Under the pieces are notes generated by a model, which saw only the letters and a list, made by a program, of their open reading frames with translations, made no database searches and was not told where the DNA came from. Below, piece by piece: positions 23,661 to 36,439 of a stretch of DNA of 64,000 nucleotides (position 1 is its first letter; every line of letters starts with the position of its first letter). The position numbers were made by a program, and so were the translations under genes. Source of the DNA: Spirodela intermedia (lineage: Eukaryota > Streptophyta > Magnoliopsida > Alismatales > Araceae); NCBI GenBank assembly GCA_902729315.2, contig LR746271.1, positions 5,414,001-5,478,000 on the forward strand, given 5' to 3'.

Positions 23661-24639
23661 TTAGTTACCCTTATTGTACCACCATCCATGTGGAAATCGA
23701 CATAAATTCCATTATACATTGTTATCAAAATCTCTTAGGATAATTTAGTAAAAGTATCTAATTTTCTTCAATCCTGTAACAATGATCAGGAAAAATCACC
23801 GGTCAAGGATTGTTAATAATTTCTTGAATAATACTCTTAAATTTGTTGCATTCATGTAGTTGACCAGCCAACAAGGACCTCATAATTTCCTTCATATTTT
23901 ATATAGAAAAATATTATACAGATCTAAATAATTGAGAGGCTAGGGATAATCATTTAGCTCTAAATAATTGTTGAAAAACTACTATATTTATACAGAAATT
24001 ATAGTCAAAATTACCCCTACTTTCGAAATCTAATTTTGAAGTTAAATGATTGGAAAAAAGGTATGATATAGCATTTATAGGTTCAGATATCCTTTTAAAA
24101 AAAACTTATTTTAAAATAGTGTATATTTGAATCATATTTCATTCAATCAAGATCAATATCAATCTGATATAATTGAAACAGCCTTGACCATTAATATCTT
24201 GATAATATAGTTAATTAGCAACCAAAACTTATTAAAATCACCTCATGTAAAATATGATCACGAAGTAAAAATTTGGAATCATGATCTCAATATTTATAAT
24301 TATGGTTTTGGTAATTCATGGTATCTAAAATAATTTTCTAAAGTATATTTCTTAACATCAAGGACAGCAAGATTTTCTGAGCTACACAGATGTGTCTCTC
24401 ATGTGTGCAATGTAAATATGGGACTCTTGTTGTAACATGGTTGAAATTTTTCTCATGACTTTTTATCCTAATACCTTGCTTAGTCTTAGCTTTTTCACTT
24501 ATCTTTAAAAAGATTAAAATTTCTTGATCTGCTATTATATAAATATTAATGGTTTCATGGTCTTGTAACATAATGCTCTCTAATAATTGGATACTTTCTC
24601 TATCTAGCATTATGATTGAGCTTTTTGTAACCTATTAAA

Positions 24640-25370
24640 CCTAAATTGTTGTCTATTAAATATAGAAGTTTTTTAAAAAAAGAATTACTAAATTCTAAGA
24701 TAATTACTGTTTAGTGGAATTAGGTTGTTTCCACAGGGATGGTCAAACAATAAGACTAATTATTCTATATTTCTGATTGATCCAATAAGTGTGTGGAAGC
24801 TAATTGTGTCACTCAAAGATCAGTAGAAAGGAAACATGATCTAAATTTAGGCTACCAAAGAAAATATTAAGTAAAATAATAGGAGAATCTCATTTGTCTA
24901 CTGTGTCACCCAGGGGAGAGTCTCGCTTTGATCCCTGTGTCACCCAAGGATCAATGGGGGACGTATACAATCTGAAATCCAATCTATAAATGACAGTACA
25001 ATGTCGAATTGATGAAAGAAGTGTGGAAGGGGTTTTTTGTTCCGCTACTGTGTCATCCAGTAGGGGATGAACACGGGAGAGAGCTCGCTGTTGTGCCGCT
25101 TTCTATTGTCGTTGTGCCACCTGCTGCTGTTGTTGTTGTGCCGCTTACTGCCACTGCTCTATTGTGTCACCTAGCAGATAGGGAACTGTCGTCATCACAC
25201 TACTGCTGCCGTCATGCCACTGCCATCATCGCACTGCCTGCTGCCACTGTTCCCACGCTACTGCCCCATCATGCCCTTTGCCCTCTGCTGCCCTTCTGGT
25301 GTGTCACCCAATAGAGCACGAACAGGTGAGAGCTCTATGCCCTAGCTGCAATCACCAGCCCCCCTTTCTT
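24640..25370 (+). repeat. Repeat E-like segment with recurring TGTGTCACCCA motifs
   Basis: Starts with TGTTTCCACAGGGATGGTCAA (24727 on), comparable to the CACAGAGATGATGCTCAATC of repeat E copy 1. It then carries GTGTCACTCAAAGATCAG, GTGTCACCCAGGGGAGAG, GTGTCACCCAAGGATCAA, GTGTCATCCAGTAGGGGA, GTGTCACCTAGCAGATAG and GTGTCACCCAATAGAGCA between 24807 and 25316, interleaved with GCC/GTT-rich filler. Function unknown; the 101-codon frame at 25009-25314 is compositionally biased and unconvincing. Confidence 0.5.
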
Positions 25371-27329
25371 TCTCTCTGTTCTTCCTTTTTGTCCCCCGTG
25401 GTGGACCTTCTATTGAACTGGGTATAGGCAAACCTGATATCAGCCATTATCTCTTCTATATAGTTAGCCATCTTCTCAAGTTGTAGATCCCTTCAACCAG
25501 AGCCTAAAATATTGTCAACAAAATCAAATATTAAGGCTTTCATAAAAAAATTCACAGAAAGATCAATAAAGTAATTATATCAATGCTAACTTCTGTTTTG
25601 TATTTTAAATTCATTCTAATCATTCTAGTTCATTATGTGATGACTTAACATGTATTATGTGACATGAGTTGGAGAAAAGAATGAGTTCTGGTAAGAAAAA
25701 TACAATGTTAACAAAACCCATGGCCGATTAATCTTCCATTCACTAAATAGATTTGGATTGATGAATTTTCTATCTTGAAGCCAAATGGTAAAGGTGGGAC
25801 TAGGCTCACTTCTTATAAAGTTACTTACGTAATGTACCATTTACCTACAATCGATAGAACTGGCTTGGTGATGAAATGCTATGTATCATGTGCTTCTTAG
25901 ACTATTCTAGAAAATGGGCATTAATAGTAAAAAATCTGATATCCATGTGATATCTAAGAAATTTTTGGCTGATTTCTTGTGGGATTAACTTTATGTTCAA
26001 AAGGCATTCCCAATGAATAGTGTGCAGATATTTTTTTATTAAAATGGAATCTGAAGTTGTTTAAATTCATAGGTAATGTGACCTCTAGACACCGAATGTA
26101 TGTCACCATAGGTCAAAATCTATATAATTTAAATCATTAAATTATGTCAAAGCATCTCAAAGTCTGTTACAGAAAAAGCATCTCAAGTACATGGATATTA
26201 GCTAAAATATTATACATAAAGAATTATCAATCTAAATATAAGAAATTAAAATGTCTAAACGTATTAAGACTTGGCCTTGGTAAACTTTATAAAATATTGA
26301 TTCCTATCATATTAAACTTTCATATTATCAGCCCTAGGACCAACGGGTCAGCACAAGAAGGGAAGTAAAAAAGTTAAGCAAATCTTGACCTCTGTAGGCC
26401 TAATAATATTAAAGACCAGTCCATAATATCCATTTTTTAAAATATAGACACTAAGTTTGAAAATGATAAATTTGTTATTAATAAAGAGAGGTAATTGTTT
26501 CCCTCTATTTTGTATTATTGCTCAACTCTATGACATAGATGCTCACACATCATTTTAATGTAATAAGTAACACATGATTAGTAGATTTGGGGTACTTGTT
26601 AATGTTAAATGATAAATATTTAATTAAAAAAGTAAAGCATACTTTAGATTAATTGCATAAAATACATGCTTAAAGTATGAATTTTACATAATATGACAGT
26701 ATGTTTATTTTTTTTGTGTTATTTATGATAGAAACCTAATCTTTACCTCATTTTGAATTCATTTCTTCAATTCATTCAGGTGAAAGTTAATGAATTAAGA
26801 AAAAAATAATTTTTATGGATTTTATTTAGGATTTTGCTCGAACACATTTATCTACAAATCCCTAGTGTGATGTTTCTTAGTTTTTATTAGCTTTAATTAA
26901 TTTATGAAATAGATTCTACAATAAAAAATGGTTAATTTATTTTAGATCTAGAATTCATTTATCTACCTCTTCCCTAGTGTCATTGGGATATTTTCGATTT
27001 TTTTATCTATTTTAATTTTATTTTCTTCATACTTTCCTTTGTCTAAAAAATCACACTAGACTTTTTAAAGATCCCTATTCCTTTTTTTTGAAATCTAATT
27101 TCATTTAGGGTTTTCCAAGTCGTTTGTTTCTCCATTGATAGGTTCTCCCACCAGTAGAACCTTTACTATCCCCTTTGCGTCCTCTTCTCTCTCTCTCCTC
27201 AACACCTCCTCCCCTATTTTACTTATTATCCATAAATTACATCAAGAAACAAACTTTAAGTAGCCTATCTACAGCCCTACTCTAAAGGAACAAAGGCTCA
27301 AGAAGTCTTACATCAAGGCTAGGCACAAG
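25371..27329. other. Unassigned AT-rich DNA
   Basis: No gene, LTR terminus or clear repeat recognised. The few open frames of 60-80 codons contain no recognisable motif. Confidence 0.3.
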
Positions 27330-28897
27330 GGGTTTACGCACTTTAGTCATTCTGAACAAAATGATTAAATTTTAAATATTTATAAACTGAACACAAAATA
27401 GGATTAAAACTAAATTTTGGTGAATTTACTCATCCACAAGAATGATAGTCAATCTAATTATGAATTCTTTTGTTCGAAAATATTTCGAAAAATAATAATT
27501 ATTTAAAATTAATAAAAATGAAAACTAATTTTCTCCATATTTTGTTCTTCAATGGCCAACAATGTTGTCACCAAGTTAGAACCTTTCAATATCCAAGATT
27601 TTATTTGTGCCAAGGTTTTAGAACTGATTGATGACATTAGAACTAGAATATTTCTAGAGAAAATAGTAGATAAATAAGAAATTAAAATAAATGAAAGGAC
27701 AAAAAACCCAAAATCGAGAAAAAGAAAGGAGAAGAAAGAAAATAAAACCACTCCCGAGTTCTTGCTATCAACAGTTAAATGAAAAAGGGTTTAAGTAATA
27801 TTTTGAAATAAATAGATTAGGTGTTTCTAACTAAGTTATATTTCACCATAAAATTAAAATCATGAAAATAACTACCAAAAAAAATTAAACACAAATTATT
27901 TAAGCAAAGTGACTCTATTTGTGGCAAATTGAGAAAACTTTGATCCAATCCTTCAAAACTCTAGTAATTCATCAAACTAGAATTATCAAAATTAATTTAA
28001 CTTTCATTAAACATATTATAATCACACGAGGAAAACTAAAACAGATAAAATCAACAAACCAACTAAAACCTTTTTATCACAAGAAATAGAGTATTGTCTC
28101 AAATAGAAATCAAACATGAACTAATTATAAAATTGAAACGAATGTTGATAAAATGGTTCATCTCATCATCTTTATGTCACCAAGATGAAGAAATAAGCTA
28201 AAATGAAAATACAATTTGCAAATGCCCTCCATTACTCTACTCATTGAAAAAGAGAGTATTAGAAATCAAATGTCAAATCAGTAAAAATAAATAAAAAGAA
28301 AAAAATATATTAAAACTTAATCTCATCATGTACATGACACCCAAATGATGGATTAAGAGAGTGAAAGTGAAAGTAAAAGTGATCACTATAGAAATCAAAT
28401 TTGCAAGTGTCCACTGTAGCTCTACTCATCTCCACTTCTCACCTAGAGAGAGTGTGGCTTGAAACATGTCCTCCAAGATTCCTTGATTCATTTTGTCTAT
28501 TAATCTCAAAACCTTCGTCACTTTCCCTCAGATCTTCCTTCCAATTTTTTGTGCAAAAGTATTTCCAACAATCATTGAAAAATTTAGAATTCTACTTGTT
28601 AAATTCACAATAGTAGAGAGATCATGGAAGATGGCATATAGATTAATGAGGCATAAAATATTGATCTCTTCATTGACTTGTGCTAATAAGATCCATAAAC
28701 CTTTGGCACACTCTCATGTTAATATGGTTGTGAATGTATGTATTTGTTTCAACAAATATTTGATAATTTCTAAATTGCTAAAATTAAATTTATATGCTAC
28801 CTGAAAAAGTTAAAAAATCTATTTTATAAATTTTAAATTCAGGATTAATTTACTATCAAATTTAAAATAATTTTTAATATCACATTCTTTAGATAAT
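27330..28897 (+). repeat. Dispersed repeat E, copy 2 (split by LTR L1; resumes at 30826)
   Basis: Colinear with 12863-14460, from ACAAAATGATTAAATTTTAA through AAATTTTGGTGAATT, TCACCTAGAGAGAGTGTGG (28439) and TTGATAATTTCTAAATTGC. At 28897 it is interrupted by LTR L1 and continues at 30826 with ATAATCATGTTGGTGCATGA, matching ATAATCATGTTAGCACATGA of copy 1. Heavily diverged; no coding capacity. Confidence 0.65.
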
Positions 28898-30825
28898 TGA
28901 CGTGACCTAATCATTATATAATAAATCAAGTAAATTTCTAATTTGTCAAACTAGAAAATACTAATTTTTAATTTTTTAAAATATAATAAAATAAATAAAA
29001 TATAATTAGATAAGAAGTTCCAAAAATAGTGAAGAATTTTCAAGTTGATAGTGATGTAATATAATATCGAGTAATATCTTAGATTTAGATTTGCTATAAT
29101 TTTTAGACTAAATAATAAAGATAAAATATATTTAAAACTCATGAAAAGGAAAATAAGGGTACAGATGTGAAGAGGATGTCAATGACCTAATGAAAGCGAA
29201 TTGAATAAAAATAAAGTTTTATTTGATAATTCTTATGTAAGTGATTATAGATGATTTAATTAATAAACTTAAGTTATATAAAAGTTAAAAGAAGCATAAT
29301 TCAATGAAGAAGAGTTTTAAACTTAAAATCACACAAAGTATTACTAAATTAAGTAAAAGTTCAGTTAAAAATAGAAAATACAAAGTTCTAGCCTTACAAT
29401 AGCAATTGTCAAAATATTATGTGTTCAAGAGTATTATCAAGCGATGAGCGATGTCCACAGTCTCAAAAACTTTTATTGGACATGGATGACTTGAGCATTT
29501 TTTAGATCTCATTTCGAAGCCTAGAAAATGATGGTGAAAGACAAACTAATTAAATATGACAAAATAAAGTTTCAACATTGTGGAGACGACGTATCAAAAT
29601 CTTGAGCATTCAAGGGAGACTATCATATGATGTCTGACCTCAAAGGCTCTCTTTGGATATGGATGACTTTGGTAATCTCTAAATCTTCTTGTGAAGTCTA
29701 AAGATTAATAAGGTGGGTCGACAAATTATCTCTATTTTTTTCATCTAGTAGAGCAAAAAATAATTTTACTCAATGATTTTGTCTCTAATATCTAAATATG
29801 ATTTTGTGGATCTCTAGCACCCATTACTTAATGAAGATAAGTTAAATAGAGGTAGAGCATGTCTAAAGAAGTTTTATCTTTAAGTTTGTGCAATAAGAGG
29901 AGGTTCTTCATCGCATCTGATACACTTTTAGGTGGCAACTAATCTCTTAGTAGATCATACTTTTTCCAACCACAACTTACTTGTCAATTAATTAGAAATA
30001 ATTTATTTGATAAATTTGTGATCTTCTTATCTAGAATCATTCAATAATTTGTGTAATGATGTTCTCTGAATTATATTGATATGATTTTCATTAATAATTA
30101 AGTGATTTTGATGACTTAATCATTAATCAACACTATATAGAAAAATTATGATTTAATCAAATAAAAATATGAGTTTTAATTTTAGTAGGATTCAAACCCT
30201 CTCTAGTCACCTACCTATAGAGAGAGTGAAATAAGTATGTGAATATCTTTAAAAAATGATAATAGAAGGGCATCTCTTTCTCACAAATTAGGAGTTTTTA
30301 GATATTAAAAATTACTAAAAATCTTTTGGAAAATTATGAGTGAGTTTAGTCCCATATCTATTATTCTCTAAGTTATGAGATGAATATCTAGTAATACAAG
30401 ATTTCTATAATCAATAACTCTCTCTCTCTCTCATATGTATATGAGCACTTTTTGCCCCACGCTCAACTAGCCATTGGTGATGTAAAAAGGGAGTGACACA
30501 AATATATTTCCTATTGATCCTTAGCCTATCGAGCCTCTACTCATGGCTCTTCTCAACTATGATTTTAACCCACTTGTGGGCCCAGCTAGCTAGTGGGCCC
30601 CCCTTTTTCTATATTTTATTTTATTTTATTTCTATTCATTTATCTCAAAAATAAGATTATAAAAATTATATAAATTAACATAAGATCACATAATTAGTAA
30701 AAAAATATATTAATTAATTAAAAACTATTTTACATAATTCAATATAAATATAAGTTTGTTTATCATGAGTTAAGACAAACTATATTATTAATTAATTATC
30801 AACTCATGATAATGAAGGCTTATCA
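28898..30825 (-). mobile_element. Solo LTR L1 (family L), minus orientation, TSD ATAAT
   Basis: On the minus strand it begins TGATAAGCCTTCATTATCAT and ends GATTAGGTCACGTCA (1928 bp), the termini common to family L. The 5 bp flanking each side are ATAAT (28893-28897 and 30826-30830), a perfect target-site duplication. No internal retroelement genes adjoin it, so it is a solo LTR left by LTR-LTR recombination. Compared with the copy at 59822 most CpGs are TpG/CpA, indicating age. A CT microsatellite lies at 30420-30433. Confidence 0.85.
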
Positions 30826-33420
30826 ATAATCATGTTGGTGCATGAATTAAAACCAAAAATATTTTAGACCACATAAATTATAAAAATTCTATAATTAAAT
30901 ATTAATTCATCAATAATTATCAAACTAGTACAAACATGTTTTAAATTTAATAATTAGTATTTTTTTAGATGAAAATTATTTCAATTTATCATAGTTCTTA
31001 TATAAAATTAAAGCCTTATCAATGATCTATTACCTAATAGCCTCATATCAAGAACATAAATTTTATCCTTCACAAGATTGAATCATGTGTGGATTCAAGG
31101 ATGATCATTTATCTTAATACAACTACACATGCATAAATTAATATTATTTCGAGGCTTCATATTCATGATTAATGTATGATGTTGTCGTAATGCAGAAGAT
31201 AAATAAGATATGGGGCTTGAATCCATAAAGCTCTAATCTTAGGGAGGAAACCAACCTCTAAATTTGGAGATTCAAGAGTCTTCAACCCTCGAGTCCACAA
31301 AGAGGTGCATAAATCTACAAGCGAAAAGGAAAAGTTCTTACAATAGAGAAAACTGATTCAACTCTAAATGTGAAGACCTCATGTTACAGTGAGGGCCTTT
31401 ATATATGTCTAGAAAGGAGGTGAGATACTCCCATGCTCCCAAAAGAAGGATTATGAATACACCTTGGAGATAGAGTCTAACAAGCTCTAAAATGACCCAA
31501 AAGACTCTAACAAACTAAGATCTTGGACAAATTCCTTAAACATACTCTAAAAAACTTTGAAATAATATAAAAGTATACTCTAACAAGTAGAGATCTTGAA
31601 CGAATCTTAGGTACAAACTCTAATAGTTAGAGATCTTTAACAGATTTAGATATAACTTTTGAGTAATATTAAAGTCCCTTCTAGAAAGAAAGAGATATAA
31701 AGTGACTACTAGAAGTGAAAGGATATATAGTAGAGAATAAAGTATTACTTTTTAAACCTCTAGTCCACTAGTGAAAGGACGTAAAGTAGGAAATAAAGTA
31801 TTACTTATTAGACCTTCAACCCACTGGTGCAATATGTGAATCATTTTCAGTAATCTTCATTTTACGACTTAAATTTAGGATAATTAAGCCTAAATTTGAA
31901 GTTGAAACTTCAACTTGTGTCTTGGGTTATATCTATATCTGAAGATGTTATGAGGTAAAAGGTTGCATATTATTGAGGATGGAGTCTTTTAGGTATGTCC
32001 CTTGTCTTGGATGAAATTTCTTGAGTTGTAAGAATATATTAGTCAAAATTTTGAAAATATAAATGATACTTTGAAGCAAAAATTATATCATTTATCCTCT
32101 CTAGAATTTCACTCATGAGCCTAGAATATTGAAAAGAAAAGGAATTTGAAATGTCATTTGTGGAAAAATCTATCAAATGTGACAAGCACTTTAGAAGTGG
32201 ATATGAAGGTGGTTATATGAGATTTTAGATAAAAATTAATTTTTGAATATTAACAGAAAAAAAATTCTAGACTAGATATCAGATGTTTAAATTTTTTTAA
32301 GATATGAAAATTGATGAGATAAAATATATGAAATTAGTCTCATATAAACAAAGGGTGAAACATCTGCCTAACTAGATTGACTTCAGTCTACTCAAACTAG
32401 ATTAAGAAATGACCTAGTCTGTAGTTGCAATAAAATGAAAATCAGAGGGTTGCCTACTATGAGATTATGTATAGATTAGAATATCTATCTTTGCTATTTA
32501 CATATTTTTATCCAGATTTTTGTGAGGGCTATAGACTTGGGTATGAGATTATTTAAAGGTTATTATCTCTTTCTACATCCATATATATCACTCCACCCAT
32601 TACCAGATTATTTGAAAATATACGGCCAATTCTCTCTCCAGTTGGTAGTTGGCACATTCATTAGGTCAATATCATTGACAAGTCTATAACAAGGGTGACT
32701 GCCACCAACTAGTTCATTGCAACGTGTGGTCAATGTGTATATTCAGGTTGTTGTTCAGTCAATTTTCGGTAATCCATCCTCCATTCAACATCTGCAAAAT
32801 CTTCATTGACCAATCTTCAGCCACAAACCAAAACATGCTTGAAATGGATGAAGATGAAGAAGGAACATCTTGTCTCAGATGTGACAGTGATGAATCATTC
32901 TCCATTTTTTTTAGGATTCACAATCAGTTATCTTAAGCAAAGACTTGATCGCTATCATCCTAAATATTGAGTCATTCTTCCTCTATGTTCCTTCAGGTCA
33001 CTGCACTACAGAAGCATAGGTTGACAACTTGACATCTTGAGCATAGATTCTTATATATTTTTATATATGAACTATGGTCGTCTTTACTGGATTGGGATGG
33101 CTGTTCATCTATATAAGTCCATCCAGGAGAAGAATCCATATCGGACTTTACAATAAATATGAATATTTAATTTAATCTCTTCGGAGGAGAAGTTTTCTCT
33201 TATATTCATGAAAAATCTTTATTAACAATCTCGGTTTGATGGACAGCGGTGCTGACTCACTAGTGTTTGGCAGCACTAGACACGAGGGCCTATAGAGGGT
33301 CATTGAGACGTAAACGATCATCTGTCAACGATTCTGTTGAAAGTCGTCTTTGTCCCAGTGTGAACAAACTCGTCTGTAGTTCCATTCCTTTGGGGTCAAC
33401 CGGCGGCTACGTTAATCAGG
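30826..33420. other. Tail of repeat E copy 2, then unassigned AT-rich DNA
   Basis: 30826-30930 completes repeat E copy 2. The rest shows no gene. Short direct repeats of ACTCTAACAA-TAGAGATCTT type recur at 31475-31640, and a 56-bp tandem duplication lies at 31715-31826. The 70-codon frame at 32724-32936 has no known motif. Confidence 0.4.
31715..31826. repeat. 56-bp tandem duplication (2 units)
   Basis: Unit 1 (31715-31770) begins GTGAAAGGATATATAGTAGA and unit 2 (31771-31826) begins GTGAAAGGACGTAAAGTAGG. Both continue GAATAAAGTATTACTT-like and end in a CACTAG/CACTGG string. Confidence 0.75.
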
Positions 33421-34157
33421 TAGGCACCGACCCCCTATTCAGTTGACTTTTGAGCGAGCCTCGGGCATGTACAGGCTTCTAAATACGCACTTCCTGGACG
33501 GGGGGGGAGGGGGGAGTCCTACATTTTTGATGCACGAAGATGCATCATATATGTTTGTTAATAGGAAGCACGCCAGGGCAAATATAATTATTAGTACTAT
33601 AATTACATCACTCTTCCCCCCGTATATAAATTATAAAAATATTAATAACCAGAAACTCCTTGTCTATCACACGCCTCGCTTTTGTCGATATCGATCTGAC
33701 GTGACTTCTGGTGATGGATACGCCGGACCGCCCCGCCCTGATACGGTCAGCCCAATTCCCTTCTCTTGATGGATCATCACCAGTGGATCCGCCTTCTGGT
33801 CAACGACCAGCTCTTCACTGAATAATTATATCCTAAGAACAGTTGAAATCATCCTTCTCAGCCCCAGAAATGTAGTTAGAAGGCTACCCAGTGAATGAGC
33901 GAGGACGAAAACATCCCGGCTAAGATTCCTAAGATTCCCAAGATTCCCGCCGTCTAAGGATCGATTTCCGGAGGGAGTTACCGAAATCATATGAGAGATA
34001 TTCGTTCTCACAGTCAATGCCCAATAAAAGCGGCCTTTAATAAGTTTGGCAGCTGCCCGCATTTTGACCGATTAGTCAGTTAGCTGTTATTGTGGACTAC
34101 GTGAAATTCTTATTGACCAAGCAACTTTAATGGGGCGGCGGAGAGTTATTTGGCGCC
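33421..34157 (+). promoter_or_regulatory. 5' flank and promoter region of GH5 gene 2
   Basis: From about 33880 the sequence is related to the 5' flank of gene 1 (from about 15880). Shared blocks are GAGCGAGGACGAAAACATC / AGCGAGGGCGAGCAACGATC, TCGATTTCCGGAGGGA / TCGATTTCTGGTAGGA, and the AATGCCCAATAAAAGCGGCC block at 34014. A G-rich tract lies at 33500-33514. A TTTTGACC (W-box-like TTGAC core) at 34062 has a loose counterpart, TTTGACTTT, at 16088. Regulatory roles are inferred. Confidence 0.5.
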
Positions 34158-34164
34158 TATAAAA
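34158..34164 (+). promoter_or_regulatory. TATA box of GH5 gene 2
   Basis: TATAAAA in GGCGCCTATAAAATGATCAC, 46 bp upstream of the ATG, nearly identical in sequence and spacing to that of gene 1. Confidence 0.75.
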
Positions 34165-34209
34165 TGATCACCTTAGCCAAATTATTTTGCCATTCTGAGG
34201 AACTCCGGC

Positions 34210-36269
34210 ATGGGATCTATGAGAGCCCTCGTCTTCTTTCTCTTCCTCATCTCCCCACTCCACCCCATCTCCGCCGCCACAGTGCCGCCGTCCCCCCGGA
34301 TAAAGGCCGTAAATTTGGGCGGCTGGCTCGTTACCGAGGGATGGATAAAGCCATCTCTCTTCGATGGGATCGCTAACAAGGATCTCCTGGTGAGTCTTCA
34401 TATTCTTACATTCCATCGGTTGGTCTGCTACCGACCCATCTTGAGCTCGGATTGAATGGGCGGCAGGATGGAACCCAAGTCCAGCTGAAGTCTACCGCCG
34501 TTGGGAAGTACCTCTGCGCCGAGGGCGGTGGCGGGAGTGTCATCGTGGCTAACCGGAGTAGCGCCTCTGGTTGGGAAACCTTCAATGTTGGTGATTTCAT
34601 ACCCCTCATTACTGATAGTTATTAGAATGACGGATGATGGAGAAGAAAATTGGCTGACCTGATGACTCCGCATGAAATCACAGTTATGGAGGGTCGACTC
34701 GACCCGCTTCCAGTTCCGGGTCTTCTTGAAGCAATTTGTCAGTGTTAACGCCGGCGGCAACGCGGTGGCTGTAGCGACGACGCCTGGCCTCTCGGAGACC
34801 TTTGAGATCGTGAGGAGAGCGGGGGACCCCAATCGGGTCCGCATCAGGGCACTCAATGGCCTCTTCTTGCAGGCCAAGACGGAAAACTCGGTGACCGCGG
34901 ACTTCGTTGGCAACAGCAACTGGGGGAGCGACGACCCATCAGTGTTCCTAATAACGACGGTGGGGACCATGCGAGGGGAGTACCAGGTGACCAACGGCTA
35001 CGGGCCCATCAGAGCCCCCGCGGTCATGAGGGTGAGGAAGAAGACGTCTCCCCTCCCCTCCCCTCTCTTCCTTCTTACTGAAGAGATACACGTAAACGAT
35101 GGCTGCTTTGATGTTTCTGTCACAGAATCACTGGCAGAGCTTCATTGTTGAGAAGGACTTCAAGTTTATGAAGGACAATGGACTCAACGCCGTTAGGGTT
35201 CCGGTGGGGTGGTGGATCGCCAGCGACCCTAATCCGCCGGCGCCATACGTGGGCGGGTCCCTGGCGGCTCTTGACAAAGCGTTCACGTGGGCAGAGTAAG
35301 CGAAATTAAAGCTCTCGTACGGAAGGGGCCCCTGGCGAATCGGAGCCAGGAAACTTCGCTTTCTTCATGGACGATGACGACGTGGTTTCCCTGTGTCCAG
35401 GAAGTATGGCCTGAAGGTGATCATTGACCTCCACGCTGCCCCCGGTTCCCAGAATGGTTATGAGCACAGCGGCGGTAGAGACGGCAGCATCGATTGGGGA
35501 GTCGCCGGCAGCGGCAACGTAGAAAAGACGGTGACTGTCATCGAGTTCCTCACCCGGAGGTTCAAAAGTTGATACAATGGATAGTAAAGTTGACACTCGT
35601 ATGATCGGAGAAACTATTCTAATCGCGAAAAGTCCGCTGGCAGGTATGCCGCAAGACGCAGCCTGATCGCGGTGGAGCTCATCAACGAACCGAGGGCAGA
35701 AGGGGTCGACTTCGATACCCTAAAGAGCTACTACCAAGCCGGCTACGACGCCGTGCGCAGGCACACAAGTACCGCCTACGTGATCTTCTCCGCCCGGTTG
35801 TCCGCTGACGCGGGGGAGTTCATTCCGTTTGCCAGCGGTCTCGACGGCACCGTCCTCGACGTTCACTATTACAACCTCTTCTCTAGCATCTTTGATGGAT
35901 GGACGGCGCAGAAGAATATCGACTATGTGAACAACCAGAGGGCCAGCCAGCTCGCCGCAGTCACGAACCCCAACGGCGGCCCCCTCTCCTTCGTCGGTAA
36001 GAGTCCCGACGGCCGACCCTCTGTGAACCTCGGAACAGCTTATCTTCCATCTGACACCATTCTCCGTTGCCGTCGCGGCCACAGGGGAATGGGTCGCCGA
36101 GTGGAACGTGAATGGTGCGACAGCAGACGACTACAGGAGGTTTGCAGAAGCGCAACTGAAGGTCTTTAGTAACGCCTCATTCGGGTGGGCCTACTGGACC
36201 TACAGGAACGTCAACAACCACTGGAGTCTATCTTGGATGATCACCAATGGCTACATATCTCTTCTGTAA
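34210..36269 (+). CDS. GH5 beta-glucosidase / exo-1,3-beta-glucanase with fascin-like domain, 7 exons, 504 aa (gene 2)
   Basis: Paralogue of the gene at 16267 with identical intron positions and phases. Exons: 34210-34389, 34467-34586, 34684-35031, 35126-35295, 35401-35559, 35644-35996, 36085-36269 (1515 nt, in phase; exon 5 is one codon longer). The signal peptide is [20 protein letters not shown]. The fascin-like trefoil starts at [20 protein letters not shown]; exon 3 begins [19 protein letters not shown]. The GH5 barrel has [26 protein letters not shown], acid/base Glu341 in [18 protein letters not shown], nucleophile Glu445 in GEWVAEW and [10 protein letters not shown], ending YISLL. All catalytic residues are retained and no stop interrupts it. 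Exon 4 opens with Asn (NHWQSF) where gene 1 has Glu. Secretion to the cell wall and beta-glucan/glucoside hydrolysis are inferred from the family. Confidence 0.93.
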
Positions 36270-36439
36270 AGAATCCTCTTAGAAAACACTAGAAAAACGG
36301 ATTGGTGAGGAACGAAGGAGCGTGAACCTACTACAACCACGTCGACAGATTTAGGAGTGATTTTGGTTATTATTTCCTTATTTCCATTTAAGAATGCTTA
36401 TAATAATCTTTTAGTCCTAGAATTAGGGCGAAGAAGAAT

